From Heterobasidion occidentale (Eukaryota > Basidiomycota > Agaricomycetes > Russulales > Bondarzewiaceae): a stretch of DNA of 64,000 nucleotides. Position numbers and translations under genes: made by a program. The notes beneath the pieces are model-generated. The model did not search any database, was not told where the DNA came from, and saw only the letters and a list, made by a program, of their open reading frames with translations. The stretch's first letter is position 1, and every line of letters starts with the position of its first letter. Where the stretch lies: contig JBCAQO010000007.1 in the NCBI GenBank assembly GCA_039111635.1, positions 310,001 through 374,000 on the forward strand, given 5' to 3'. Shown piece after piece: positions 10,673-23,129 of the stretch.

Positions 10673-12620
10673 TCACTCCCGACCCTCGCGCGATTCCAGT
10701 GCTAATTCAACCAACCCCGTCTCCACAAAGTCCCACATCTTGACGAATCGCAATCCAGAGAGACGACTGTGGTAGACATCGTGGGATGAGCGAGGATCGT
10801 CCGATACGCTCACGAGAGTGAACCCACCCTAGTTCCTTGAAGTCGTCCAAAGTCCGCTCTCCAGCGTTCGTGAGGATGTGCATGTTCACGTCTCCCAGGT
10901 GGGCCCTGGAGCTGCCAAAGCCGTAGTTGGGAAGAAGAGGCTCCGGAGCCTGCAAACCATCCCAGCCGCGTGCGTGAGCAGACACTGATTCTTGTTCACC
11001 ATATCCTGGCCGCTACGGTCGCCTTGGTCCTGGAGATCGATCCTTGGCTTCGATTGCAACACATACTCGTCTGTCGGCGAGAAAAATGGCTGAGAACAGG
11101 GGTGGTCCGTCGGGCAAGACAGAGGGCATACGTATCAGAACACGACTGCCTTTGCTCATGACATCCCGAACCTTCCTCAGGATGGTGACGCAGTCCTGGT
11201 CATTCCAATTGTGAAGAACCTGTCGGATCTATGCGTCGGTTGGCCACAGCATCGTGGACACGGCCGAGAAATCGAGCGCACAAAGTAGATGTCCTGGCCC
11301 TTGACAGGCGATTCCTTGAGAAAATCAAGCGAGACAAAGTCGACACGATTGTCTTTGACAACGTCCGCATTCTCCAGCTGCCAGTGCTGGACGGTCTCAT
11401 CAGCGTGCGAAGGGTCGATTTTTGAGGCACGCAGGGAGGCGACTCACGGCGCGAGCACGATCTATGACCACAGGAAGGTCTTGGAGAGTGACGTGGACGT
11501 GAGGGTGCCGCGTCGCGAGTGACTCCATCACCGCTCCCACACCGCTGCCCACGTCACACACGGTTGCACCGGGAGCAAGCGCATCCCACGGAAACTCTGC
11601 GGGAAGCATCGTGACCATCCAGCAGCTCGGGTGATTCGAGTTCACCGCAACTCACGTTCGACCACGGCCTGGCAATCGGTGACCGCCGCCATTCCAATCA
11701 TGCCCCGGTGGAAGCGCTCAACACGAGCCGTGAGCGACCGGGGATGACCAGCACAAGATGGAAAAGCACGAGCATACCTCTCTGGATGCAGGCTGTCGTA
11801 CTCGGAATGAGGGAAACAGCTCGACTCGAGATCGAAGGGACGCACATGACGTTGAAGCCAGTCGAACAGCGTGGCGTCGGGCATTTCACGCTTGACGCCG
11901 TGTCCGAAAGCGGTCCTGCGAGAGTCGTACGAGTGGCCATAGTCGGGATCGACCAGGGCTTCGTAAAAGTTGGTGACGGCGATCTTGTTCATGTCTTCCA
12001 TCATCAGAGACGTCAACGCGGCGGTAGGGCTGTCGTTGGCAAGGATGAACGACAGGCGATTGTTTGCGAAAACATCTGGAGCGACTGTGGAGAGAGCGGT
12101 CCATAGGTCTGAGCGCGACCGTGAAGGGCGGAACGGTGTTCAATAGCGCCATACCTTCACGGAAGCAGTGTCTGGTGGAAAGGTTGCGCAAGATCTTCAA
12201 CAGTTTCCCTTCGTCGAGGCCGGTCCTTTGGGAGATTTCGCGGACGTGAAGGCCCTGGGGATGTTCGAAGAGTATGTCGGCAACCTTGGCATTCACCGCG
12301 ACGCGCAGGCATGCAGAGTCGATCGGTTCCATGGAGCGCTGCAGAGGACAGGCTGGAGATCACCGTCACGCACGCTGCGAAACGGACAGGCTACTGACGC
12401 GGAACATGACCAGGTCGGGGGGCGCGAGGGTTGTGCACAGCTGAAAACATGCGCCCTCGAGGATGCGGAGAGCTCGTTTGAGGGGAAGGTCGTCCTCGGG
12501 CAGACGAGCGGGGACATCGAGAGAGGGGAACTCGGTGGACTGGTACTGGTCGATTGCGTCGTGGGCGGCCTGATTGATGAGGGACAGGAGGGCTTCGAGG
12601 TCTTGTCGGGGACTGGCCAT
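10673..12620 (-). CDS. Caffeate-OMT-like O-methyltransferase (class I, plant/fungal COMT family)
   Basis: The minus-strand gene starts at the ATG at 12620 and ends at TGA 10673. The N-terminal dimerisation/winged-helix part contains GLHVREISQRTGLDEGKLLKI-type residues. The catalytic part has the SAM glycine loop CDVGSGVGAVMESLA, then LQDLPVVI and KGQDIYF. After a short intron comes VLHNWNDQDC, which carries the catalytic histidine of the family, then KVRDVMSKGSRVLI. The end is SGLRFVKMWDFVETG. Introns found include 12396 region, the one after TRHCFREG, and those before LENADVV, VLHNW, HEYVLQ, APEPLLPNYG and RLSGLRF. One junction around 11730-11850, between FDWLQRH and RFHRGMIGM, did not resolve uniquely. 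Otherwise the frame is open throughout, and the gene looks functional. The family methylates phenolic hydroxyls, so with the halogenase next to it a halogenated anisyl-type product is a reasonable guess. Confidence 0.85.
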
Positions 12621-13343
12621 GGGGTTTGTGGGCGTGCTGGGCAGAGGGGGAAAGCCAGAGGGTCAGATCCTGGTCAGAAGCTGGCAGACACAGACACAGA
12701 CATCAAAAGCAAGCGATGAAGCCGGTTCGCCGAACATCGATCCATACCCGCCAGGTAGAACTGAGGCCTGAGGCCTGAGGGTTCACGTTGAGCTTCTGAA
12801 TCTGCATCAGGTTGTGATCCTTCCTTCAAGGTAAGAAACGGAATCAGCGCGATCAGACGAAGAAGACCGACTAGTAGAGTTGGAGGCAGACGCCCTCGGC
12901 GAACTCCGCCGCCAGCGGCCTAGGCCGAACGCATGGCCCTTCATCACTCCTTCATCGATGCGGCAAGTCTGACTCTGCATATGCAGAGCCTCGGCGCGTA
13001 CGAAGTTGGCCTTGATGGAGAATGCTTCACTGATTGGTTTCATAGCTCACCATCGCTGTTCGCACTGTCCACGCACCGAAGTCGCCGACGACCCCATAAA
13101 CGTTCCCTTGTGACATCCTCCCTGCTCTCTGATGGATAGCTCAGTGGGGCGCTCGGACCTGCGACGGCGTCTGGGCCCGTCCTGGTCTTCAAGCTGTGCC
13201 CTGTTCAGCATCAGAGCGCGTCCGCGTCAGATCGGCGTCCATCATCCATCGTGTGGCTGCCAGGCCCATTGGGGATGGTTTTGAGCAACTCATGGACGTT
13301 GGCGCTCATAGCACCACCTGTTCTTCATCCAGTCACAGCTGAT
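12621..13343. other. Intergenic, no gene recognised
   Basis: Contains the O-methyltransferase promoter side and a short CTGAGGC tandem (12761-12780). No coding motif is seen before the rhodopsin-domain gene. Confidence 0.5.
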
Positions 13344-14693
13344 ATGCCAGAGCCCACCATCGACGAGATACGCAGTAAGTTTGCGCAGCGAGCGTCGTCC
13401 ATGCCTGGCGCTGATGGTCTCCGTTGTGACCAGTATTGGGCATCGTCCTACCTTTATTCTCTCTCTTGGCGACTGCCTTCCGTCTGTACGTGCGGGCCAC
13501 CAGGAGCAAGCTCTGGTGGGACGACGCTTGCGCGATGCTGGCTTTCATATGCCTCGTCGTTCTCGTGGTCGCGATCGAATTGTTTGTGAAAGCTCCGAGT
13601 AAGTTTGAGCAAAATCACCCGCTCCCGCGTTCTGACCGCGCGTTCACAGCTCAAGTGCCTCACCAGGTCAAGATAGCCGTGTACTACATGTTCGTCGTCC
13701 TCGCCTGTTGTCCATGCTCCGGGACTGACGATTTCTGCAGGTCCGCCCAGTTTTACTACGGTGTTACATGGTCCGTCGTTCTGTCCCGCCCGATCGTGAA
13801 GCTGATCGTGAGAGCATGTCTCCACCCCACAGGAGTGCCAGGTTGTCGATCCTGTTCACCATCGTCCGCATCTCGTTTGGAACCATGCGCCGTGCGCTCG
13901 TCATCCTAGCTGCTTTCTTCGTGGTGGCATGGATCATACTCTTCTCCCAAGTGATGTGGATATGTGAGGGGGACCAGTCCTGGAAGTCCTCTCCGCTTCC
14001 GCATTGTCCCCTCGGCAAAGACGTCGCGGCAGCGCAGGTCATCAGTACGCTCACTTCATGTTCCCTGTCACTCAGCGCATCTGACTCTATATCGCTCAGC
14101 GGATGTCATCACGGATTCGATATTGATTGTCGCTCCGCTCCGACTCATATGGACCGTGGTGCTTGACAGGACGTTGAAGATACGCTTGATGACCGTTTTC
14201 GGCAGTACGTCGATCACGACCGCGGTCAGCATGTACCATGCCTACGCGGTTTTCGCTGTGGGAGGGCTGACGGAGTCCAGGGCGGCAACCATTCAGGTAA
14301 AATTTCAACCCGGTCGCATACAGACAAGTCGGTCTCACTTGCAACCGTGCACAGGCGGCTGTCAGCCTTCTTGTCGCAAACCTGACAGTCGTAGTCGGGT
14401 TTCTCTTCAGACTTCGGCCCTCGACTTCCGAGGCCGATGAGAACACGGAGCCACTGCACTACAGCTTCGCGAGACCGAAGAGGGGCCCGAATTCCACGTT
14501 CGGGTTGATCTCGACTGTCGGCAACACGGAAGCCCGAGGGCAGAGTGCGACGATTGGGCCGTTCAACCCCGTCTTTGGAGACTCTCGCACGTTGACGAGC
14601 CAACCAGGAGAGACTGAATCACAACCTCAGGACACGTACGAGCTGAAGATCGTCTCTCATTCGAATGAAAGCACGAGCAGTGTTCAAAAGTAG
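13344..14693 (+). CDS. Rhodopsin-domain-type fungal integral membrane protein, copy 2
   Basis: Same gene architecture as the copy at 3149: seven exons, first exon 31 nt (13344-13374) and last exon 339 nt (14355-14693). The protein is intact, with RATRSKLWWDDA, SARLSILFTIVRISFG, CEGDQSWKS and a hydrophilic tail ending in SVQK. Its start is chosen at the ATG giving MPEPTIDEIR, matching MPEPTVNEIR of copy 1. The last exon differs from copy 1 at only about five sites, but exon 2 differs at roughly thirty of 165. This unevenness suggests gene conversion or strong local constraint. The function is unknown; membrane location is inferred from the hydrophobic helices. It is one of two direct copies that bracket the hydrolase-halogenase-O-methyltransferase block. 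Confidence 0.8.
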
Positions 14694-15010
14694 ACACGTC
14701 GTTGTCGTTATGCACTATTTATACACTCACTCTCTTGCTGAATTCGCTTGTATCGAGACGACGCCAAGATCATCCCCAAATAACAAGTGAGATAGGCTGG
14801 AGAATTGCGCCTGCGTTCAAGAAATCCTCGGGAAAGCCGGAAGCACAGCATCTGAGCGGGTCCCCTCGTCCAATTTCGGACCCTCGCCCTTGCAAGTGCG
14901 AATCGTTACGGGATGGAGTGCATGTATGTATTTCAGACAACTTAACGGAGAATTGTCCTATTCTTATCTAGATATCACGGACAGGTTCTGCGGTGAGTAG
15001 GGTACCTCGC

Positions 15011-17109
15011 CTATGTTTCGTCCCCAGTCTGCTGAATGAGCCTCAAGGAAGACTCTGAGCGAGGGGTAATATCGCAGTGAAAGGGTTTCGGCCGACTGGT
15101 GAAAGAACATGATGTCAGCCAAATCGTCGATCATCAGACGAAAACGCATTCTGACCTTGCCAAGCCGGTGGTATACTCGACTTCAGGTTCGATGACGGCT
15201 CCGGTCTCGTCGACGGCTTTCGCGATGTTGTACACAGAAAGAACGGAGGCGATCGTGATCCATATCGTGTCAACAGCAAGCCAGCGGCCAGGGCAGATGC
15301 TACTCGGGAGTTATGAGCAAGCACGTCGATACGCTGTACCAGGACATGGCTGACCGACGTCCAAAGCCGAATACTTCCATCGGAGTGGGATTGATTCCTG
15401 ACGCATCGTTCTTCTTCTGGTCCGCGAAGCGCTCTGGATAGAATCTGAATGGATCTGGATATCTGCCCTTGTCGCGGCAAACGGCCCTGTATCATGTTTG
15501 TCGTGTCAATCACTGCCACAATCTAGGACGAGAAACCCACCAGATGTTAGGTAGCACCGTCGTTCCTCTTGGTATCAAGTATCCCTCGTAGATATCGTCT
15601 TGTAGAGTAGAGTGCGGAAGGGACAGTGGAACGACTGGATTCCATCGTAGGCATTCTCAAAGGAGACAGTTGATGTACGGAAGCTGACCGCGATCTGAGA
15701 ATTGCGGAAGACGGTCGCGGCCGACTACGCTATCGAGCTCATCTTGAGCGGCATGCAGAATGTCAGGGTAGATAATCATCGCAAGAAAGAATGACATGAT
15801 AGCAGCGACCGTCTACCAGCCCAGGTGATGCAACATCAGAATGAGTTCATACCATAACTTGGAGGAGCCCTCACAGTCTCGACCCAGCTAATCACACAGT
15901 TACATGTTAAATATAGTCTTCGAGACGAAATACGAATCGCGCCTACCAGCATAAGAAAGCGCAGCAACATCCTTGATCATAGTGAGTTGCTCCGGATCTT
16001 GTTCAGAGTGATTCCATCGCTCCAACTCTGTGGCCATGAAAGATGGCACTGCCATGCCAGATGCCTAATAACATTGTCAACTCGTGAAAAAAAGGAACAA
16101 GAGAGAATTATCTACCATCTGCCTTTTCACCATCTCGAATGGCTGATCGATCATCTTTCGGGTTGCTTCTCGCCATTGCTTCGCTTTCGTCTGGAATTTT
16201 GCACCTGGTACCCAACTAGGAACATATTTCACTGTAATGGTTGCCGGTGATTTAGTGGGAGATTGGAAAAGTGCGGGAACTAACATATAGGAATATAATC
16301 GACCATATATGTACCGAACCCGCCACTTTGAACTGCACCGGACATAGCCTTGTTGGATAGGGTCACATAAACGTCGTCGTCATCCTTGATCGAATGGCCA
16401 TACGAAAGCATCATTATGAGAGCGGCCGATTGTCTGGTTTGAACTGTCTCAGAGGAAAGTATACGAGGAGAATAGAGACCTTGCCTTTGCACAAAGTTGG
16501 GTAGTTCGTTGGGATTGAGTAGAAGATTGCGCAGCAAGGCGTGTGTTTCCCTGATTTGGATGGGATGGAACTGCGGCATGGCTCGAGAATGGAAATGCCT
16601 CTCAAACAGTGCACGTTCTTTGCGCCATCTCGTCCCGTACGGCATTGCAGACAATGGCCAATCCCAGCCTATTCTGAGGCAGCACTGTCGGGATGAGCAA
16701 GCTTTGAACGCGCATGACCGACGAGCTCACAGTTCTTGCAACATGACACGTCGCGGTCTGGACGAATAGATCGTGCCACGCTTCTCCAGTAAGTCGTCTA
16801 TGACTTCCGCCGAGTTTAAGACAAGGATCGGGTTGCCGAAGATGTGTATGTAAATTATATCGCCTATGCTTCTGTCAGAATCTAGTGCCCAATGTCGACA
16901 GCCACGAACAAGGGCACACCGTACAAGTCCCGCCACTCGGCGTATGTCCTCCACGGTAGACTCCGCGGCAGAGACGGAGGCCGAAACCACGATGATTGTG
17001 GACCAGGCGGCTTTGGTAGACGTCGAGGTCGAGGTCGAACATAAGCCCAGGATAGTATATAAAAGCAACAAGCAGATAGTAAGCCAACTACAATAACTGG
17101 AAACGACAT
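15011..17109 (-). pseudogene. Cytochrome P450, disabled by a nonsense codon and a frameshift
   Basis: Read on the minus strand from the ATG at 17109: a membrane anchor, the proline hinge RLPKPPGP, LPWRTYAEWRDLYG, DIIYIHIFGNPILVLNS, GWDWPLSAMPYG and ALIMMLSYGH. KYVPSWVPGAKF, then DVAALSYAG leading into the I helix, the ExxR-region partner HSTLQDDIYEGYLIPRG, and heme loop FGFGRRICPGR complete it. The family resembles fungal O-methylsterigmatocystin-oxidoreductase-like P450s. In the I helix the expected AGVETT needs one more base near 15881-15885. The expected K/R-E-C-L-R-W stretch starts with TGA at 15657-15659. A further frame slip may lie between PPGP and LPRSLPW. One intron (16484-16434) has a GC donor (AG|GCAAGG). 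The gene was probably functional until recently. Confidence 0.8.
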
Positions 17110-20100
17110 CTGGAGGGTCAAGCCGGTGGTCAAGAGCATGCAAGTGCAGTGAGCCTTGCGCAGGTCCTTACTACTGATTCTCACGCTGCATCAAATGGAA
17201 AGGAAGGCGAGCCAACCGGCTTCGTGACGGTGGACACAAGTCCCACACCGCCTTCTCACTGAAGGCGTGCGTGCAGCATTTCTCCCTTCGAAGATAGACC
17301 TGTACCACGGCGGATTGATGCGACCGGACCGAGTCCTATGCGCACTGATCATTATCGCTCATCCAAAGAAGAAAATAAAAAGAATAGAAGGCGAGCGCTG
17401 AAGCGCTGAATGCTGCGCCGTCACAGATTCGGCTCATGTTCCCGTTCCAATTCCAGACACGCGGGCGCTTTGTGTGGCTTCCAACGGTGGTAAAGAAGGG
17501 ACCACCCCGCTTCCACGCCTCCGGGCGTGTGAACTCTATAAGCACTGCGCCGATATGGATGCTGATATCCACCGATATCTGTCCAAACGCTAGGACAGCG
17601 CGATGACAGAGCTTGCTCGATGGAGGCAGCTCATGACACAGATGATGCGGAAGCAGGCACATCTCGAAAGCGCTGATTAGTCTGATGCCCGTTGAGGAGC
17701 CAATGATTCCTGAACCAAGATCTATCTTTCATAGGCAAGCGTGTCGGCGGAAGAAAGCTCGATGCAGTTAAAGGGCTATGGGTTGCTGCTGTGAAAGTGG
17801 ATTACGCGGTGCCATCCTGTTGGCTAGATCGGCATTCACTCCACCTTTCACAGTGGTGCACATGCATGCAGTTTATTTGATCCTTACGTGGGCTGAGACA
17901 CTGTCGAGAAATTTGTAAGGCTCAAATGTTGCACTAGGATCTGTGAAAAAGGGTATACTTACATTATTTTTCTTGTTGTCGTAAGCAGTGGACGGCAGAA
18001 TGCGCAAACTGATGCGGAAGCATGTTACAGAAACGGCATTGGAGGTGTGCTGGGGAGCGTATATCTTGGAACCTACGATGAGAAGAACGGCAGCGAGGAA
18101 AATATTGAGAATCATGATATACTGTATACAATGAAGCGAGCCGCATGATACGGGCGTCTGAGAGAGTGATTGGAAAGACCGTGGGATCATGGATTTAATT
18201 GGAGGTAAGAAAGGGTTGAGTTGGGGACAGTCAAAGCTGGATCACGTGTCAGCTTTACGACCTTCTCAGTTAGAGTTAACCTGTCGGCAAACGGGTCTGA
18301 GACCCTGAGGAGTAGGAGGAGGTCCGAGGAGGTTCAAGGGCTCACGAGGCATTATGTAATCGAATGTTTTCGCCTTCTTCCTCGACCTTGTGACGTGTCG
18401 ACTATATGCCGACACTGGGACAGTACTGGGACACTACTGAGAGTCGAAACAAACTCTCCCATATTAACACGTCGATTTACTCAAGCGAACTTGAACCGCC
18501 CTTACCAGCGACACATGAGGAATGCACGTACCGACACCAAAGACGTATCGACCTTAATGAGGGTTCAATTCGTGCAGGATGAGGCCTAGGTCTGTGGTGA
18601 GAAGGAACCCAAGACTTATGACACAAGTGAGTCGCCTTACACGTTGCCTGAGTTGTTTCTTTGACTTCTCCGAATATTATCCTTGGTTTGCTTGACTCTG
18701 CGTAACGAGAGTTCTCATTTCCCTCTCGGTAACGCGCACGTCTTCGTGTGTTGGAATGCGGCATGCTGTTCCGCAGTCCACCAGGTCCTTTTATCCTCTC
18801 GTGTCCACGCATTCCCTTCATCCTTTGAGTTTCCATTCTTGCCGCTTTCCTTCATGTTCCCAAATCCAGGCTCAACTCAAAAGAGATGCCGAGGACGATT
18901 AGTAGTATATGCTGCTCTCTATTTTTTGTGATAGGATTTTTAAATGGTAGGACTAGGGATGGTGCGAATATCATGGAAAGGATATCACTGACCAAATTTC
19001 TGGTGCGCTCATCATTCACTCTCATTGACCCGGCTGAAAATGTCAATTTTGCGTGTCCCTCTCCTCGTCGCTGTCTGTATCAGCTACACAGCTACACTTT
19101 CAACGCAACTTTGTCATCTGGCATTGAATCTTTACGTGATCAGCACCAATCACAAGAAGTCCTACGCTAGGAGCAGTTGGTAAGTTTCTTAGACAGTTGA
19201 CATATTGAGGCTATTCTTTACGTTGATGCTGGATTTATTTTTCCTGTTTTTGGGGACTCTTCGGAATCGCAGGCACCCACTCCACCGAACATGGGGAGAG
19301 GCACTGTATCAAAAGGTAAACAGGTGCAAGCTGGAAAGAATAAGACACGGGACACACCTGGGCGAAGGTGCGCAGAAACATCAAGAGCGCGAGCAGGAGT
19401 TCGTTCTGTGACATCGGCAACATCCCCACCTCGATCCTATCACCATCCTCCCGCCAAGTCTACCTTCAAGGTGTTCAGCAGCCTTTTCTAAGGTCCACAG
19501 TTGCGAGCCGCACCACCGCGTGGTGTTTGTTGAGACGCATGCTTGCCTATGGGCATGGACGCGAGCGCAACGCTGAGCAGATTTTTGCCCGCAGCGGCTG
19601 GAAAGGCGCCTTGACAAGCTTTGAAGTTCATGAGAACGTAGTCTAATAGGTCAGGTTCGCCAAGTGGATTGTATTGGTATGGTGCGACGAAAGTTCAATA
19701 CCCGCTAGATCCCTCTCGCGTCCCGCCGGCTCAACAGACTGATAGCAAATGATGCACGATGGGATATCTGGGCACCGCAGCCTCATATGTCCCGAAGCCA
19801 GGTGGAGTCCGAAGGCATGATGACCCAAGAACAATGGCGAGTATCTCCGCGCAATCGAATGGGCGTTACACGGAGAGAAGGCCATAGTGTTCATTTCGTT
19901 GATGACTCAGCCGGAGCATCGGTGCTCGGATAACCAGTGAGTCCGCAGACCGTGATCAATAGGCTACTGTCGAAGTACTGTCAAACTCTTACTTAGTGGG
20001 GCAGGTTCGTCGATGAGGGGGTTTCGCACACTATGCGTTACTCTAATTTTTGCTTTGCAGGCACTTCGAGCGGAATTTCCCGGCATTGAAGATAGAGGAG

Positions 20101-20543
20101 TAGATTTAGGCTATCCGTTTCTGCGAGGTCAACTCGACGCATTCAGGAAGACATTTTGGGGTACGCAGAGGTCAGAAACAAGAGTAATTATATCTCCTTG
20201 CATCGTTACACGTTTGCCATGCCGGTCGGTGACTGATGTTATCTGACCGCACACCGAACCCTGACTCATACCCTATTACAGTAGAAGGTCTCGGAGGTAT
20301 GTGCATAGAACTCCACCTGGAGCATCAGTTGTATTAACTTCTGTTCTCTAAAATTGTTCAACGATGTTCTTTCCGCGACGGCAGTTACTCAGAGGGGCAA
20401 TGAGATTCGCATAGTCTCGGTTCCGCCGGACATCGGTATTGCCTGACTTTGGGGTGAGTTTTGCATAAGTACAGTAACCATGCCTCCACATGAGGCTTGC
20501 ATCTCCAAGTCTCGTCGCTTATCACGGCCTCAGTGTTGTCATC
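17110..20543. other. Gene-poor stretch, no gene recognised
   Basis: About 3.4 kb with only short open frames. A minus-strand frame from ATG 18115 has a signal-peptide-like start (MILNIFLAAVLLIVGS) and a good splice donor after about 50 codons. I could not extend it into a recognisable protein. No repeats or RNA genes were recognised. Confidence 0.4.
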
Positions 20544-22773
20544 ATGTCCAACGCTCTTGTCCCTGATCGCATATCCCCCATTTCACAGTCGTTTTTTGAG
20601 CAAAGTTACGGTGAGCTCGCGATGTTTATGCCAGATACTCGCTGCCGCTTTCTAATCATTTCGTTCTACAGGAGGAATGCTCATTTGCTGCATGGTCATG
20701 CTTGTGGTGTATGGGTTGTCTGTACTTCAGGTGCGTCAGTTACCACGGATCATCGGTCTTCCTTTACAGGCTGACCTAGCTTATGACAGACATACATGTA
20801 TTTCCTCAAATATAAAAATGACGGAGTATTGAAGAAGGCGATGGTGAGTAGATATAATAATATACGCTTGACGTTAGTGAGCTCGCTTGTCTGTGTCGCA
20901 GGTCCTATCATTGTGGTTCGTTATCATACGGATCTACTGTGGCTGTTGAATCAACGCTCTCAAATAGGGTGCTAGGAACAGCACATGCAATGTGTGGTGC
21001 GCATACCGTTTCTAACTTATATTCATTAAGCAGTGTTCCGATAAATGATCCGAAGTATGCCACACAGTATACTACTATCTTGTGTGTCACATACCGTATT
21101 TCCCTGAAGCTAAGGCTCTCCCACATGCTGAGCTTTCCGATAGGTACTCAGTTACGCCAATCCGCTATTGCTGATAAGCGGTGTATGGTATGCAGTATCA
21201 TCAATGAAGCTTCGAGGACAACCACTAATATCTATTCATATCCATGTTGCTCAGGTCGGCCCATGTGAGTCTCGCCGAGCCCTTGATCGTCAGCGAATTT
21301 TGATCGACGATCCTCTTATCTAGGCCGCTACCTGCATCGGAGTTCGCCATTTGTTTCTGTGTAGGATTTCAAGGTGTTGATGATGACTTGACAGGTTATT
21401 AGCTATTTCATTGTGCAAATGCAAGTACCCATCTCTTGGATAGATTTCAATCTCTCACAAACCCTCTAGATTCTTTGCACGAATGATCTACTACAGTGAG
21501 TCTCTGCTGACGTGTCGCACTCAGTGTTCATTTTATAATCATAATGGCGTGGGATTGCAGTGACGAGAAATGTGTGGCGATTTTTGCTAACGACAGTTCT
21601 CGTACGCATAACCACTCAACTAGTCTCTGTAAATGCAACTGACCTTTGCATCTGCAGACGATTTTAATATTGGCCCAACTCGGTGAGAGCACTTCTGTCT
21701 CATCTTTGTAAGCGGGCTCTAATATACCGGGACCTGCTCTACCAGCGCTCGGCATCAGTATGTGTTGCAATCCCTTATAATTTTCCGTGGTCATATCGTA
21801 ACCATCCAAAATTACATTCAGGGCTATCTGTCGAATTGTACTCATGCCCCTCCATTGCTTCAGCACCTTTCGTGTAGCTAACGTTCATCAATCGACAGAT
21901 TCCAGTTATGGCAGCCTCTGAAGTTGAAAGGTGCCATGGTAAATCGACTTCACGCTCCATAATGAAGGGTTCAGAGCTGACATAGCGGGCAGTACGTAGC
22001 GATGGTACCATTGCTCGCGGTCATGGTGGTGTCGGACGCTGTCACAGCAAGCGCGCTGTCCCTCGCGCTGTACAAAACCCGCCCCAGTCAACCAAGGTAC
22101 GCTTCTAAATGATGCATTTTAAATTCCATCTATGAAGTTACAGTGACTAACCATGTGATAGGTCGATAAGACTGATCAACACGCTCATTTTATATGCCAT
22201 CAACAGATTTGTCCTAACCACGTGAGTTCGCACTCTTGGCCTGTCGCACTGTTGCTCAGAACAGGATACTCTGCCGCAGAGTCGTTGTCAGTTTCCAAAC
22301 AATTATTGTACGTATGATTGGAATCTTCCATGCATCGTTGTTCCTACTCCTCATATCTCTGTCCACGTTTAGCTCATCGTTAGACCGGATACCATTTGGG
22401 CCATAAGTATCGAGTTTTTTACCGTGCACCGTGAGACCTGTACTCTCCCGAATAGATTGCTTTACTCATATCATATGTAGTCTATATCAACAGCCTCCTG
22501 GCTACACTCAACTCTCGCAGTCATCTGCGCAACATGGAGACAGATCTCATATCGACTATTAGATTCTCAGGCTTCGTCGTGCGCGGTGGGAGTAGCCGCC
22601 ACGTATCCTCGACAACAGAGTCGCGAGTCTTCGAAAGTGGCAGAGACTTGAGACCGGTGAATGTTGAACTCAGCTGTGACACTACGTCCTCGGAGGCGCA
22701 GGGTGTAGATCTAGTCGATCTAGATATGGAGCGCAAATCCGGGGACTATACAATCTCTACTGTAAGTCACTGA
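20544..22773 (+). CDS. DUF6534-like seven-helix membrane protein
   Basis: Many short exons read MSNALVPDRIS..., GGMLICCMVMLVVYGLSVLQ, TYMYFLKYKNDG, VLSLW joined to VLGTAHAMCGAHTVSNLY, then SLAEPLIV, ISYFIVQ, FFARMIYY, TRNVWRFLLTTVL. The diagnostic C-terminal half follows: VMVVSDAVTASALSLALYK, SIRLINTLILYAINR, RPDTIWAISIEFFTVH and YINSLLATLNSR. A hydrophilic tail ends at TGA 22771-22773. This order matches the basidiomycete DUF6534 family, whose function is unknown. The intron at 21421-21469 starts with GCAAGT, a GC-AG intron. The gene appears open, though one middle intron (about 21090-21255) is longer than usual and may hide a further exon. A paralogue is at 57109-58520. Confidence 0.7.
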
Positions 22774-23129
22774 TGCTGTCTATGCGTTGTGTGAAGTGCT
22801 TATCGAATGAACAAAAAAAAACTCTCCTAGGCAGTGTGACCCGCCGTCATTCCATGTACGATCCTCGTGTTGGACCATAGAGGATGAGTACGTCTCGAGA
22901 TACTACGGCTGTAGGAGTCAAGAAACAACTCACGGTTTTGTATATTCTATTCAATCGTTTTATGAGGCCAAGTCGTGACACGTAATGCTAGTTCGAAGCT
23001 TCCGAGTAGAGATTGTGGAGCACTGGCAGGCGTTGAATCGGCTATCGTCATCGAGAGGCGGATGAGAGGAAAAGTCAGAGCCCTCTAATGTGCTATAGAA
23101 AACAGACGGTATAGTTCCAATGGGCAAGC

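Noticed and set aside
12168..12719. Long plus-strand open frame of 183 codons
   Set aside because: Antisense shadow of the O-methyltransferase N-terminal exons.
17873..18190. Minus-strand frame with a signal-peptide-like start at 18115
   Set aside because: Only about 50 codons before a splice donor, with no recognisable mature domain or continuation. Not enough to call a secreted protein.
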